Assembly: GCA_030849945.1 (NCBI GenBank)
Contig: JAVDKK010000002.1
Span: 124,001-188,000, forward strand
Origin: Schauerella fraxinea
GTDB lineage: Bacteria > Pseudomonadota > Gammaproteobacteria > Burkholderiales > Burkholderiaceae_B
DNA: 64,000 nucleotides
Reading direction: 5' to 3'
Shown: piece by piece, positions 25,230 to 34,747 of the stretch
How the letters are laid out: every line of letters starts with the position of its first letter
How positions within the stretch are numbered: position 1 is the first letter of the stretch
Notes under the pieces: model-generated
Databases searched by the model: none
The model's input: the letters and a program-made list of their open reading frames with translations, nothing else
Told to the model about the DNA's origin: nothing
Program-made: the position numbers and the translations under genes

Positions 25230-25841
25230 TTACATGGGCGGCGCCACGCCATCCTTTTCAACCACGATGCGTTGGGCGAGATAACCGTCGCCGGTCGGCT
25301 TGGCCACCACGAATACCTTTTTGCCGGGCAACACATCGGCGCGTGTCGCTGGCGCGAACGTCACCACGGGCGCGTTGGTGGGCACCACGATGGTTTGCGT
25401 GCCGCCTTTGTACGATAGCTTGAGATCGCGGCCGTTGGTGCCCGAGACGACGGCATCGACGTTGGCATTGGTCATCGAGCTATCCGGAGCGAGATCCCAG
25501 CCGTAGTGGCCTTCGCCCGACCCTCGCGCGGCTTCGGGAAACACCAGCACTTCAATCGCGGTTTGTTTGCCGTCCGGTCCCTTGCGCGAGGCGGCGCCCA
25601 CGTAATCGCCGGATTTGATGCTGGAGAGCGGCACGTTCTTGACTGACGAGACGGCGGTGTCGGGGGGCGCGGCAATCTTCACTTGTTCGCCGCTGACATG
25701 CTTGACGGTGAGACCATCGGCGGTGGCCGCGACGATCTCGCCGCGGATGCGAACCGGCTTTTCGTCAGCGGCGTGCGCCGTGGCACAGGCCAGGACGGTA
25801 AGGGAGAGGAGGGCGCGTGCGAGGGGGGTGCGATACGACAT
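25230..25841 (-). CDS. Exported DUF5666-like protein
   Basis: 203 residues. Signal peptide LLSLTVLACATAHA, then beta-rich repeats: VRIRGEIVAATADGLTVKHV, SGDYVGAASRKGPDGKQTAI, VDAVVSGTNGRDLKLSYKGG and VLPGKKVFVVAKPTGDGYLA, resembling OB-like DUF5666 modules. No catalytic motif. Function unknown; probably periplasmic. It does not overlap neighbours and is separated from the amidase gene by a repeat-rich gap. Confidence 0.75.
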   Translation of the reverse strand: MSYRTPLARALLSLTVLACATAHAADEKPVRIRGEIVAATADGLTVKHVSGEQVKIAAPPDTAVSSVKNVPLSSIKSGDYVGAASRKGPDGKQTAIEVLVFPEAARGSGEGHYGWDLAPDSSMTNANVDAVVSGTNGRDLKLSYKGGTQTIVVPTNAPVVTFAPATRADVLPGKKVFVVAKPTGDGYLAQRIVVEKDGVAPPM

Positions 25842-25931
25842 GGATGCTCCGGGAGCGAGTGGGTCGGGTAACCCATTCTGCTCCCGAATTTGCCGAATTT
25901 GGGGATGACAAGGTAACTGTTCAGAACCCCG

Positions 25932-26043
25932 TCAGACTCCCGCCAGACCGTCGTCAGTCCGGTGCCACGTCCCGTCAGACCCCTTTCAGGCCACGTCAGA
26001 CCAAGCCAGGCCGGGCAGACCTACCCGGCCCCCCCGCCAGACC
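25932..26043. repeat. Degenerate ~10-11 base repeat tract (GTCAGACC-like)
   Basis: Variants of NNCAGRCC recur at 25932, 25943, 25954, 25975, 25985, 25995, 26005, 26014 and 26036. Steps are close to 10 or 21 bases, that is, one or two turns of the helix. The tract lies between the amidase stop (26046) and the start of the exported protein gene. No ORF covers it. Confidence 0.65.
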
Positions 26044-26045
26044 GC

Positions 26046-27383
26046 TCAAGCGACCAGTTCTTCCGCCAGGGTGGCGTCCACCAGTGTCAGTGTGGCAGGC
26101 GCATGAATCGCGGGGGCGCAGGCGGATGCGATCGACAGCAGGCGCGCGTCGGAAAAGCGCGGTCCGATGACCTGGATGCCCACCGGAAGTCCCTTGTCGC
26201 CCAGCCCAACCGGGATCGCAACGCAGGGCACATGCAGCAACGTCCACATGCTGTTGAACGCCGGATTGCCGGTGTCGTAATAGCCAATGGGCGCCTGGCC
26301 GATGCAAGGCGGCGTCAGGACCACGTCCAGTGCGTCACCGAAGAGGCCGTCGAACTGCCGCCGGCACGATGCGGCCAGGTCGTAGGCTTGCACCATGTCT
26401 TCCGCGGTATAGCCTTTGGCGTTTTCGACCAGGTCGCGAAAATCCTGGTGCAGCAGCGCGTAGTTCGCCAGGTAATCCGGCAGGAAGGCTGCGCGGCCTT
26501 CGCCGCGCATCACCACTTCCTGGGCGTGCGTGATGTGATCGAAGTCGGACGGGAGATCCAGATCGACAATTTCAGCGCCCTGGTCTGCCAGCCGCGCGGC
26601 GGCCGTCATCAAGGCAGCGCGGCCCGACGCTTCGGTCAAATGCCAATTGGGGCCGCGGCACAGGCCCACTTTCAGACCCTTCAATGGTGTAGTCGGGGCC
26701 TCGTCCATGCCGAATAAACGAAACTCCCGCGCCACCAGTTGCAGGTCTGCCACCGAGCGGCCGTACCAGCCGATCGTGTCCAGCGTGTGCGAGTAATTTT
26801 TTGCGCCTTCGCGGCTGACCACACCGTGGGTGGGCTTGATGCCATAGATCCCGTTGAAGGCCGCCGGGCGGATGTGCGAGCCGCCGGTTTGCGTGCCGAA
26901 CGCCAACTGAACCATCTTCGCGCTCACCGCTGCACCCGAGCCCGACGACGAGCCGCCCGGCGTGTGCGCGAAGTTGTACGGGTTGCGCGTGGCTGCGCGA
27001 CGCCCGCCGGTCGCGAATTCCACCGTATCGGTCTTGCCCAGGATCAAGGCGCCGCGCGCCCGCACCGTGCCCACGCACGCTGCGTCTTTTCCGGCCTGGT
27101 GACCGAAGTAGATGGGCGAGTTATAGGTGGTGGGCATGTCGACGGTTTCGATCATGTCTTTCACACCGAAGGTCAATCCATGCAGCGGACTTTTCGGCGG
27201 GGTCTTATCGAGCTCGCGTGCGTTGCGGACCACTTGATCGGCATCGACGTAGGTAAAGGCGCGTACATCCGGCTCGGTGCGGGCGATGTGGTCGAGCGTG
27301 GAGCGCGCCAGTTCTTCGCACGACAATTCGCGCTTGGCGATGAGCGCAGAGGCTTCCGAGGCAGTGAGTTCAAAGGGTTGCAT
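26046..27383 (-). CDS. Amidase signature family hydrolase, second of two in the operon
   Basis: 445 residues, GatA/AtzF-type amidase. The Ser-cisSer-Lys triad is visible: Lys in LTFGVKDMIET near residue 75, the Gly/Ser loop TPGGSSSGSGAAVSA, and the nucleophile Ser in GTQTGGSHIRPAAF. It hydrolyses a small amide; the substrate cannot be told. It sits last in the minus-strand transporter-amidase operon, 21 bases after the AtzG-like small gene, and is similar in plan to, but clearly different from, the first amidase. Confidence 0.9.
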   Translation of the reverse strand: MQPFELTASEASALIAKRELSCEELARSTLDHIARTEPDVRAFTYVDADQVVRNARELDKTPPKSPLHGLTFGVKDMIETVDMPTTYNSPIYFGHQAGKDAACVGTVRARGALILGKTDTVEFATGGRRAATRNPYNFAHTPGGSSSGSGAAVSAKMVQLAFGTQTGGSHIRPAAFNGIYGIKPTHGVVSREGAKNYSHTLDTIGWYGRSVADLQLVAREFRLFGMDEAPTTPLKGLKVGLCRGPNWHLTEASGRAALMTAAARLADQGAEIVDLDLPSDFDHITHAQEVVMRGEGRAAFLPDYLANYALLHQDFRDLVENAKGYTAEDMVQAYDLAASCRRQFDGLFGDALDVVLTPPCIGQAPIGYYDTGNPAFNSMWTLLHVPCVAIPVGLGDKGLPVGIQVIGPRFSDARLLSIASACAPAIHAPATLTLVDATLAEELVA

Positions 27384-27404
27384 GGTGGCAATCTCCGGCG
27401 GGGT

Positions 27405-27614
27405 TCAGGGCAGGGGCAGTTGGAAAATGTGGGCAGGCTCGCAGTCTTTGCTCGGCATGCGCGGCACGGCGGCGCCTGCCGCGGAGGCGGCCTCGGCCGA
27501 TGCGCACAATCGCGCGCGCATGGCGGGGTCGTCGAGCTTCAGGCCGAAGCGCGCGATATAGGCGTCGATATCGGTTTGCCGCCAGGCGGCGGGCAGGTCA
27601 GAAGGCGTGGTCAT
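27405..27614 (-). CDS. AtzG-like/DUF4089 small amidase partner
   Basis: 69 residues. DIDAYIARFGLKLDDPAMRA and the C-terminal EPAHIFQLPLP match the small GatC-like proteins found beside AtzF-type amidases (AtzG and DUF4089/HpxX-type proteins), which stabilise their amidase partner. AAGGA lies before the ATG. Between two amidase genes, so it could serve either or both. Confidence 0.8.
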   Translation of the reverse strand: MTTPSDLPAAWRQTDIDAYIARFGLKLDDPAMRARLCASAEAASAAGAAVPRMPSKDCEPAHIFQLPLP

Positions 27615-27666
27615 GGTCGTATCCTTTTCAAAGCGGCGAAGGCGGGCACACTGCCATCCAGCGGGG

Positions 27667-29091
27667 TCACGCGGGCTGCAAGGCCGCAGCCAGTTGCGGG
27701 CGTTTCAGATGCCAAGCCGTGGCGCGCTCATAGGCTTGCGCCACGCGCAGCACGGTGGCTTCGTCGAACCAGCGGCCAGCGATTTGTGCATTGGTGGGCA
27801 TGCCGGCCGCGTCGAAACCGGTGCGGATCGACATGGCCGGATGGCCGGAAATATTGAATACCGGGCAGGCGCTGTCGGTGGTGAAGGCTTTGACGCGATC
27901 GGCGTCGGCGAACGGCGGCGCGGTATGAAAGGCGCACGGCATGACCAGCGCGTCCACGGTGCGCAGCAAGGCATCGGTGGAGAGCGTGAGTTCGCGCCGC
28001 CGGCGAATGGCGGCCAGGTAATCCACGCCGCGTGTCATGAAGCCGTGCATCATCTTGTCGCGCAGGGCCAGGCCCATGTCGTGCGCGCGATGCATGAAGT
28101 CGTGTTCGTGGATCGACAGCGACTCGGTCCAGTTGATGACGCTGCTCACCTGACGATAGCTGCTGGGCAGGGCCGGCAACACGATCTCGATCACGCGCGC
28201 GCCTTCAGCCGCCAGCACCCGCGCCACATCCTCGACGCCTGCGCGGTTGGCCGCGTCGAGCTGTTCGCCGTCGGCACCCAAGTCGCGCACAATGCCGATC
28301 GTCAGGCCGCGCACGCCGGTATGCAAACTCGCCAGATAATCTGGCACCGGTTCGTCGGCGCTCGCCGGGTCGCGCGCGTCGTAGCCGGCGAGCACTTGCA
28401 TCATGATGGCGTTGTCTTCCACCGACCACGTCAGTGGCCCGGCGGTGTCCAGCGAATAGCAATTGGGCAGAATGCCGTATCGGCTGATGCGGCCGTAGGT
28501 GGGCTTGAGCCCTTGCAGGCCGCACGCGGCGGCAGGCAAGCGCACCGAGCCGCCGGTATCCGATCCCATCGCAACCATCGCCGTGCCGGCGGCCACTGAG
28601 GCACCCGCGCCGGTGGACGAGCCGCCAGTGTGATGGGCTAGATGCCACGGATTGCATGCCGGTTCGAAAGGCAGGTCGAAATGCACGGCGCCCGTGCCGG
28701 TGCCGTATTCCCAGGTATTGAGTTTGCCCAGCAGCACGGCGCCCGCGCCATCCAGCCGTTCGATCGCGCTGGCATCGTAATCGGGCACGTGGTCGAGCAT
28801 GAGCTTGGAAGCGGCGCACGTGCGCACGCCGCGGGTGAAGTAGTTGTCCTTGACCGCATACGGGATGCCGTGCAGCGGGCCTTTCCAACGGCCCGCGCCA
28901 ATATCGATTTCTGCTTTGGCGGCGTGTTTACGTGCCGTGTCTGCCGTCACCAGCAGGTAGCTTTTGACGTCCGCGTCGACGGCGTCGATGCGATCCAGAA
29001 ACGCATCGAGCAGTTCAACCGGCGAGAGCTTACGCGCCAGCATCAGCCGGCTGGCTTCGCTCGCAGTAAGGTGAAACAGGTCATCGGACAT
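27667..29091 (-). CDS. Amidase signature family hydrolase, first of two in the operon
   Basis: 474 residues from ATG 29091. Lys in HGIPYAVKDNYFTRGV, Gly/Ser loop HHTGGSSTGAGASVAAG, nucleophile Ser in MGSDTGGSVRLPAAACG, then GLKPTYGRISRYGI: a complete amidase signature core. Upstream in-frame codons overlap dppD and show no family match. 32 bases downstream of dppD and 52 bases before the AtzG-like gene. Presumably acts in the cytoplasm on the imported compound. Confidence 0.92.
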   Translation of the reverse strand: MSDDLFHLTASEASRLMLARKLSPVELLDAFLDRIDAVDADVKSYLLVTADTARKHAAKAEIDIGAGRWKGPLHGIPYAVKDNYFTRGVRTCAASKLMLDHVPDYDASAIERLDGAGAVLLGKLNTWEYGTGTGAVHFDLPFEPACNPWHLAHHTGGSSTGAGASVAAGTAMVAMGSDTGGSVRLPAAACGLQGLKPTYGRISRYGILPNCYSLDTAGPLTWSVEDNAIMMQVLAGYDARDPASADEPVPDYLASLHTGVRGLTIGIVRDLGADGEQLDAANRAGVEDVARVLAAEGARVIEIVLPALPSSYRQVSSVINWTESLSIHEHDFMHRAHDMGLALRDKMMHGFMTRGVDYLAAIRRRRELTLSTDALLRTVDALVMPCAFHTAPPFADADRVKAFTTDSACPVFNISGHPAMSIRTGFDAAGMPTNAQIAGRWFDEATVLRVAQAYERATAWHLKRPQLAAALQPA

Positions 29092-29123
29092 GGCGGATCC
29101 AGTGGGAGAAAAAAGAAAGCGGC

Positions 29124-30170
29124 TCAGGGCCGCGAGGCCAGCGGCGTGTGGTCGCGCATCGCGGGCGGGATATGAATGCAGCGTGCGGCATGGCCGGCCG
29201 CGCAGTCCGTAAAGGCAGGAACGTCTTGCGCGCAGGCCGGAGTGGCCAACTCGCAGCGCGGCCGAAAACTGCAGCCGCTCGGTAGCGCGGCGAGATCGGG
29301 TGGCGAGCCCGCGATCGGTTGAAGTTCCACGCCGCGTTGGCCTGCATGCACGGTGGAGCGCATCAAGCCGCGCGTGTAGGGATGGGCGGGACGCGAGAGC
29401 ACGTCTTCCACGCTGCCCGTTTCGACGAAGCGGCCGGCATACATCACCGCCAGCTTGTCGGCGATCTCGCACGCCACGCCCAGGTCGTGCGTGACGAAGA
29501 TCGTGGCCATGCCGAGCTCGGCCTGCAAGCTGCGCAGCAGCAGGAGTACTTGAATCTGCACGGTGGCATCCAGCGCCGTGGTGGGTTCGTCGGCCAGCAG
29601 CAACTTCGGCCGGCACGACAGCGCCAGCGCAATCATCGCGCGCTGGCGCAAGCCGCCCGAGAGCTCGTGCGGATAGGCATCCAGGCGTTGCTTCGCCGAC
29701 GGAATCTGCACGAGTTCGAGCAGTTCGAGTGCCCGTGCGCGCGCTTTGCGGGTGTCGACGCCGTCATGCCATTTGACTGTCTCGGCGATCTGCTGGCCGA
29801 TGGTGTACACGGGGTCGAGTGCGGTAAGCGGCTCTTGAAAGATCATCGAAATCAATGGCCCGCGTATCGACGCCAATTGCCGCTCGCGCAACGCCAGGAT
29901 GTCGCGTCCGTCGATATCGATCGAGCCGCCGAGTTGCGCGGTGCGCGGCAGCAGCCGCATCAAGGCGCGCATGGTGACGCTCTTGCCCGAGCCGGATTCG
30001 CCGAGCAGGCACAGCACTTCGCCCGGATTCAGATCGAACGACACGCCGTTGACGACCGAGATCGCCATATCGCGCGACACGAACCGGACCGACATGTCGC
30101 GCACTTGCACGAGCGGTTTGATGGCCGGCGGCGCGGTCTCGGTGGGAGCGAGCAATGCAGTGTTCATCAT
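29124..30170 (-). CDS. Dipeptide/oligopeptide-type ABC transporter ATPase (DppD-like)
   Basis: 348 residues. Walker A LLGESGSGKSVTMRAL, Q-loop ISMIFQEPLTALDPV, signature HELSGGLRQRAMIALAL, Walker B LLLADEPTTALDATV and switch His VTHDLGVA. The C-terminal oligopeptide-specific region SGCSFRPRCELATPAC has the Cys residues found in DppD/OppD. Starts at 30170 with tandem ATGs overlapping the dppF stop by 4 bases. Confidence 0.94.
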   Translation of the reverse strand: MMNTALLAPTETAPPAIKPLVQVRDMSVRFVSRDMAISVVNGVSFDLNPGEVLCLLGESGSGKSVTMRALMRLLPRTAQLGGSIDIDGRDILALRERQLASIRGPLISMIFQEPLTALDPVYTIGQQIAETVKWHDGVDTRKARARALELLELVQIPSAKQRLDAYPHELSGGLRQRAMIALALSCRPKLLLADEPTTALDATVQIQVLLLLRSLQAELGMATIFVTHDLGVACEIADKLAVMYAGRFVETGSVEDVLSRPAHPYTRGLMRSTVHAGQRGVELQPIAGSPPDLAALPSGCSFRPRCELATPACAQDVPAFTDCAAGHAARCIHIPPAMRDHTPLASRP

Positions 30171-31222
30171 GCGAGGGCCTCCTGGCGCGCGTCAACGATG
30201 GCGAGCGGAAAATGGCACGCGGCCAGATGTGCCGCTTGACCCATGGGCGCCAATGGCGGCACCACTTCCGCGCAAATCTTTTGGGCATGCGGACAACGGG
30301 TGCGAAAACGGCAGCCGCTGGGGGGATCGATCGGATTGGGGGGATCGCCCGATAATGGCGGCTTGGTCGCACGGCGCTTTGGATCCATCGAAGGCCGCGA
30401 CGACAGCAGTGCCGCGGTATAGGGATGGCGCGGCTGGGCGTACAACGCATCGACCGGGGCGGACTCGACCACTTGCCCCAGATACATCACGAGCACCCGA
30501 TCGCTCATGTACTGCACCACATTCAAGTCGTGCGAAATGAAGATGTAGGTCAGTCCGAGTTGCCGCTTGAGCGATTGCAGCAGATTGAGCACCTGGGCTT
30601 CGACTGACTTATCCAGCGCCGACACCGATTCGTCCAGAATGACGGCCCGCGGCCCCATGGCCAAGGCGCGCGCGATGTTCACCCGTTGGCGTTGACCGCC
30701 CGAGAGTTCGTGCGGATAGCGCTGCGCGAACAACGTAGGTTCGAGCCCCACCATCTTCAACAGCGAATGTGCGCGCGCCACCGCTTGCGCGCGTTTGAGG
30801 CCAAGAATGCTGGGGCCGAAGGCGATGCTGTCGGCAATGGTGAGGCGCGGATTGAGCGACGCATAGCTGTCCTGAAATACCATCTGCATGCCATGGCGAA
30901 GATCGCGCACCGAGAGGCCGTGTACCGCACCCACTTCCTCACCATCGAAAATCACATTGCCGGCGTCGGGCGCGATCAACTGCATCAGCAGGCGGCCGGT
31001 GGTGGATTTGCCGCACCCGGATTCGCCGACGATGCCCAGCGTCTCGCCTTTGGCCACATCGAAACTCACGCCGTCCACGGCGCGCACGACACGATTGCCG
31101 GCAATGGGAAAGTGCTTCTTCAGATCGCGCACGATCAGCATCGGCTGCGCCGGGCCGCCGCGATCGCGTGGGTCTCGCTTGTCGGCGACCAAACTCATGG
31201 CTTGCTCCGTGGTCTTCTTCAT
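30167..31222 (-). CDS. Dipeptide/oligopeptide-type ABC transporter ATPase (DppF-like)
   Basis: 351 residues. Walker A IVGESGCGKSTTGRLL, Q-loop MVFQDSYASLNP, signature HELSGGQRQRVNIARAL, Walker B AVILDESVSALDKSVE, switch His FISHDLNVV, and C-terminal GCRFRTRCPHAQKIC. Partner of the DppD-like ATPase. Overlaps dppC and dppD by 4 bases each. Confidence 0.94.
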   Translation of the reverse strand: MKKTTEQAMSLVADKRDPRDRGGPAQPMLIVRDLKKHFPIAGNRVVRAVDGVSFDVAKGETLGIVGESGCGKSTTGRLLMQLIAPDAGNVIFDGEEVGAVHGLSVRDLRHGMQMVFQDSYASLNPRLTIADSIAFGPSILGLKRAQAVARAHSLLKMVGLEPTLFAQRYPHELSGGQRQRVNIARALAMGPRAVILDESVSALDKSVEAQVLNLLQSLKRQLGLTYIFISHDLNVVQYMSDRVLVMYLGQVVESAPVDALYAQPRHPYTAALLSSRPSMDPKRRATKPPLSGDPPNPIDPPSGCRFRTRCPHAQKICAEVVPPLAPMGQAAHLAACHFPLAIVDARQEALA

Positions 31223-32136
31223 GCTTTCACATCCATCGCGCCGCGCAGGCCATCACTGACGAGGTTGAAACACATGGAGGTCAGGAAAATCATCACGCCG
31301 GGCAGCACCGCATTCAACGGCGCCACGTAGATCGCCTGGCGCAGCGTGTTCAGCATCAGGCCCCATTCGGCATTGGGCGGGTTCACCCCCAAACCCAGAA
31401 AGCTCAAGCCCGACGCGACCACGATGCTGACGCTGATGAGGCTGGATGCGTAGATCAGGATGGGCGCGATCACGTTGTTCAGCACGTGGCCTGTGACGAT
31501 GCGATACGCATTGGCGCCGGTGGCCTTGGCCGCTTCGACGAAGTCCTGGTTGCGTACTTGCGTGGTGACGCTCTCGGCCACCCGGGCAATGGGCGGGATG
31601 AAGACGAGCGTGAGCGACACGATGCTGTTGAAGACACCCGCACCCAATACGCCCGAGATGGCCACGGCCAGCAGCACCGAGGGAAATGCGTAAAAGACGT
31701 CGACCGTGCGCATGATGGCCATATTGACGCGGCCACCGGCGTAGCCTGCCGTGATGCCCAACGTGGCGCCGATGAGCGTGGCCAACACCACGGGCATGAC
31801 GCCCATGAACAACGACAGGCGGCCACCGTAGATCAGGCGCGCCAGCATGTCGCGGCCCAACTCATCCGTACCAAGCAGATGGCCCGGCGTGCCGGGCGGC
31901 TTCAAGCGCCGCACCATGCTCATCTTGAACGGATCGTCCAGCCCCAGCCACGGCGCGAAAATCGCCGACAGCACGATCAATGAGAGCACGGTCAAACAGG
32001 CAATGGTGACGGGATCGCGCAACAGGCGGCGCAAGCTCGAGCGCCAGAAGCTGCGCGTGACAGGCGGGGGCAGCGGCGGCGCGATCGGTGCGGTGGCACC
32101 GCCCGGCAGGCTCATCGCCAAACTATCCTTCTGCAT
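31219..32136 (-). CDS. Dipeptide/oligopeptide-type ABC permease (DppC-like)
   Basis: 305 residues, about six transmembrane helices. TIACLTVLSLIVLSAIFAPW is the first helix. LLGTDELGRDMLARLIYGGR is the conserved OppC/DppC segment, and the EAA loop lies around QDFVEAAKATGANAYRIVTG. It ends near SDGLRGAMDVKA. 4-base overlap with dppF and 44 bases after dppB. Confidence 0.94.
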   Translation of the reverse strand: MQKDSLAMSLPGGATAPIAPPLPPPVTRSFWRSSLRRLLRDPVTIACLTVLSLIVLSAIFAPWLGLDDPFKMSMVRRLKPPGTPGHLLGTDELGRDMLARLIYGGRLSLFMGVMPVVLATLIGATLGITAGYAGGRVNMAIMRTVDVFYAFPSVLLAVAISGVLGAGVFNSIVSLTLVFIPPIARVAESVTTQVRNQDFVEAAKATGANAYRIVTGHVLNNVIAPILIYASSLISVSIVVASGLSFLGLGVNPPNAEWGLMLNTLRQAIYVAPLNAVLPGVMIFLTSMCFNLVSDGLRGAMDVKA

Positions 32137-32180
32137 AAAAACTCCTTGAACGCAATGTGGCGGTTGGTGCGAGGCTCGCC

Positions 32181-33134
32181 TTATCCCCGCTTGACGCGTG
32201 GATCCACCAACATCTGCAAAACGTCGACGGCCAGATTGGTGAGTACGAAGAACATGGCCAGCACCAGGATCGTTCCCTGGAGAATCGGCAGGTCGCGGGT
32301 GAAGATGGCGGAGTTGAGCAGGAAGCCCGTGCCCGGCCAGGCAAACACGGTTTCGACCAGAATCGAGCCGCCCAGCATCTGCGCGAATTGCAGCCCCATC
32401 ACCGCCATGACGGTAGGCGCGGCGTTTTTCATCACGTGCACGAACACCAGCCGCGCCGGCACCCCCTTGGCATACAGCGCTTGCACGAACTCTTGCTTGC
32501 GGATCTCGCTGACCGCCGCCCGCACCGATCGCGCGATGATGCTGGCGGGAATCACGGCCAACGTGATCGAGGGCAGGATCATGTGCATCAGGCTTTCACG
32601 GTTGAATGTGAATCCTGCCGACCCGGCGGCGCCCATGCCGGTGGCGGGCAGCCAACCCAGATTGACCGAGAAGATGACGATCAACACCATTCCCAGCCAG
32701 TAGTGTGGGATCGACACCCCCGTGACCGCCACGGAGGTTACGGCGCGGTCGATACTCGGACGATCGCTATAACCGGCGATCGTGCCCAGTGTCGTGCCCG
32801 CCAGGAACGCCAGAAAGATGGCCACTGCGGCCAGCATGAGGGAGTTCTTGATGGCGGGAATGATCTCGGCCAGTACTGGCCGGCGCGTCGTGATCGACGT
32901 ACCGAAATCGCCGGTCACGATGTTGCGCAGCCAGATCAGGTATTGCACCGGCACCGGCTTGTCGAACCCGTATTCCTCGCGCACTTGCGCCACGAGCTCG
33001 GGCGGCGCGCGCTCGGGCAGCACGGCGGATAGCGGATCGCCGGGCGCGAGGTGTACGAGGGCGAAGCACACGAGCGACACCCCGATGGCGATCGGCAGGG
33101 TGTAGAGCAGGCGCTGCAGCAGGTATCGGAGCAT
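32181..33134 (-). CDS. Dipeptide/oligopeptide-type ABC permease (DppB-like)
   Basis: 317 residues. N-terminal MLRYLLQRLLYTLPIAIGVS and FALVHLAPGDP are typical DppB starts. Other motifs are FGTSITTRRPV, EAA loop RKQEFVQALYAKGVPARLVF, and a C-terminal RDLPILQGTILVLAMFFVLT and LVDPRVKRG. Five bases separate it from the binding-protein gene upstream. Confidence 0.95.
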   Translation of the reverse strand: MLRYLLQRLLYTLPIAIGVSLVCFALVHLAPGDPLSAVLPERAPPELVAQVREEYGFDKPVPVQYLIWLRNIVTGDFGTSITTRRPVLAEIIPAIKNSLMLAAVAIFLAFLAGTTLGTIAGYSDRPSIDRAVTSVAVTGVSIPHYWLGMVLIVIFSVNLGWLPATGMGAAGSAGFTFNRESLMHMILPSITLAVIPASIIARSVRAAVSEIRKQEFVQALYAKGVPARLVFVHVMKNAAPTVMAVMGLQFAQMLGGSILVETVFAWPGTGFLLNSAIFTRDLPILQGTILVLAMFFVLTNLAVDVLQMLVDPRVKRG

Positions 33135-33139
33135 GGCGC

Positions 33140-34747
33140 TTACTCCACGTAGACCGGCGTCAGGTCCTGGAACCAGCTTTGCGCCTGTACGAAGCCTTTC
33201 ACGCGGGGTGACATGGCGCGCGGGTTCAGGTCATGCACCACCCAGATCCACATCGCCTGATCGACGATATAGCTGTGCAGTTGCGCCAGTACCGCATCCT
33301 GCTGCACCGGATCAAACGTGACCTTGGCTTGCGCGGCGAGCTTGTCCGCCTGCGGATCGCTGTAGCCGCCCCAGTTGTAGCCACCCGGCGGACGCTGTGT
33401 GGACCAGGCGGTGCCGATCAGCGCGATGTTGGGATCCCAATAGGCCCAGCTATTGTTCAAACCGTGTGCGCCTTTATTCTCGGCCGCGTCGGAACCCGCG
33501 CGGCGGCGAGCCCGCAGCGCTTCCCACTCCATCACTTCAAGTTCGACATCGAAACCCACATCGCGCAGGTTTTCCTGCACGAACTCGTTCATGGGCAACG
33601 GCTGCATCTGACCCGAACCGGACGGCGAAATCAGCAGTTTGATTTTCGCGGGTTTCGCTTTGCTATAGCCGGCTTCCTTCATCAGCGCCCGTGCCTGCTC
33701 CGGGTCGAACTTGATATCGAACGTGGGCTTGCCGTACCAGGGATGTTTGCTGTCGATCATGCCTTTGGCCGGCACGGCCAGTCCGCCAAGGAAACCCGAT
33801 AAGCCTTCGCGATCGATCGCCAGATTGGCGGCTTTGCGTACGCGCAGATCCTTGAAGGGCGAGCCCTCGGAGAAACTCAACTGATACGGCCACACATGCG
33901 GATAGACGTTGGTCACGATCTGCATGCCCTGTTGCTTCAGGCGCGGCACGGTGTCGGGCGGCGGGGCCTCAATCCAGTCGACCTGTTTGGAGAGCAGGGC
34001 CGCCACGCGAGTGGACGGATCGGGCATCGTCAGCAACACCAGACGGTCCGATTTGGGCACCCGTGCTGCGTCCCAATATTTGGGGTTGCGCACCAGTTCG
34101 GCACGCTCGCGCGCGACGAGCTTATCGAGTATCCACGGCCCGGTGCCCGATGCGCGCTGGGCGAATGCATTCCAGTCGCCCTTGACCTCGTTGTAGCGTG
34201 CCGGGCTGGAAATGAAGATCTGCGCCATCATGTAGGGCAGTACGGCATCCGGCTCCTTGGTCGTCACCTCGACGGTGTATTCGTCGATCTTGCGGTAGCT
34301 TGCGATCGTGCCCGTGTAGGTCGAGGCTTGCGTGGCCTGTGGCTGGTCGTACTGCGGCGCATCGCGCTTCATCAGCTTGTCGAGGTTCCATACCACCGCA
34401 TCGGCATTGAAGGTGGAACCATCGTGAAACGTCACGCCATGACGCAGATTGAAGGTCCACTTCGTTTGCGTGGTGTCGTCGACCTTCCACGTTTCTGCCA
34501 GCGACGGCACCAGCTTCGCCGATTCGTCGGCCTTCGACAGATCCCAACGGATCAGCGAATCGTAGAGCGTGATGCCGATGAACCGCACGCCCTCGCCACC
34601 CTGGCTGGGCTGGCCGGTGGTCAGCGGAATATCCGCGAGCGTGGTGGCCACGCGCAGCACCTTCTCTGCCGCATGCGCTTGACCGGAAACCGCAACTGCC
34701 ATGATGGCGGCGGCACACAGCGACACCGCAAACCGTTTGATGACCAT
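33140..34747 (-). CDS. Dipeptide/oligopeptide-type periplasmic binding protein (DppA-like)
   Basis: 535 residues from ATG 34747, preceded by GGAG 6 bases away. Signal peptide VSLCAAAIMAVAVSGQAHA. SBP_bac_5 features: LVPSLAETWKVDD, FNLRHGVTFHDGSTFNADAV, RASGTGPWILDKL, LRVRKAANLAIDREGLSGF. First gene of the operon and so probably the most expressed. The ligand is unknown; the linked amidases suggest an amide-bearing compound such as a short peptide or modified amino acid. Confidence 0.93.
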   Translation of the reverse strand: MVIKRFAVSLCAAAIMAVAVSGQAHAAEKVLRVATTLADIPLTTGQPSQGGEGVRFIGITLYDSLIRWDLSKADESAKLVPSLAETWKVDDTTQTKWTFNLRHGVTFHDGSTFNADAVVWNLDKLMKRDAPQYDQPQATQASTYTGTIASYRKIDEYTVEVTTKEPDAVLPYMMAQIFISSPARYNEVKGDWNAFAQRASGTGPWILDKLVARERAELVRNPKYWDAARVPKSDRLVLLTMPDPSTRVAALLSKQVDWIEAPPPDTVPRLKQQGMQIVTNVYPHVWPYQLSFSEGSPFKDLRVRKAANLAIDREGLSGFLGGLAVPAKGMIDSKHPWYGKPTFDIKFDPEQARALMKEAGYSKAKPAKIKLLISPSGSGQMQPLPMNEFVQENLRDVGFDVELEVMEWEALRARRRAGSDAAENKGAHGLNNSWAYWDPNIALIGTAWSTQRPPGGYNWGGYSDPQADKLAAQAKVTFDPVQQDAVLAQLHSYIVDQAMWIWVVHDLNPRAMSPRVKGFVQAQSWFQDLTPVYVE

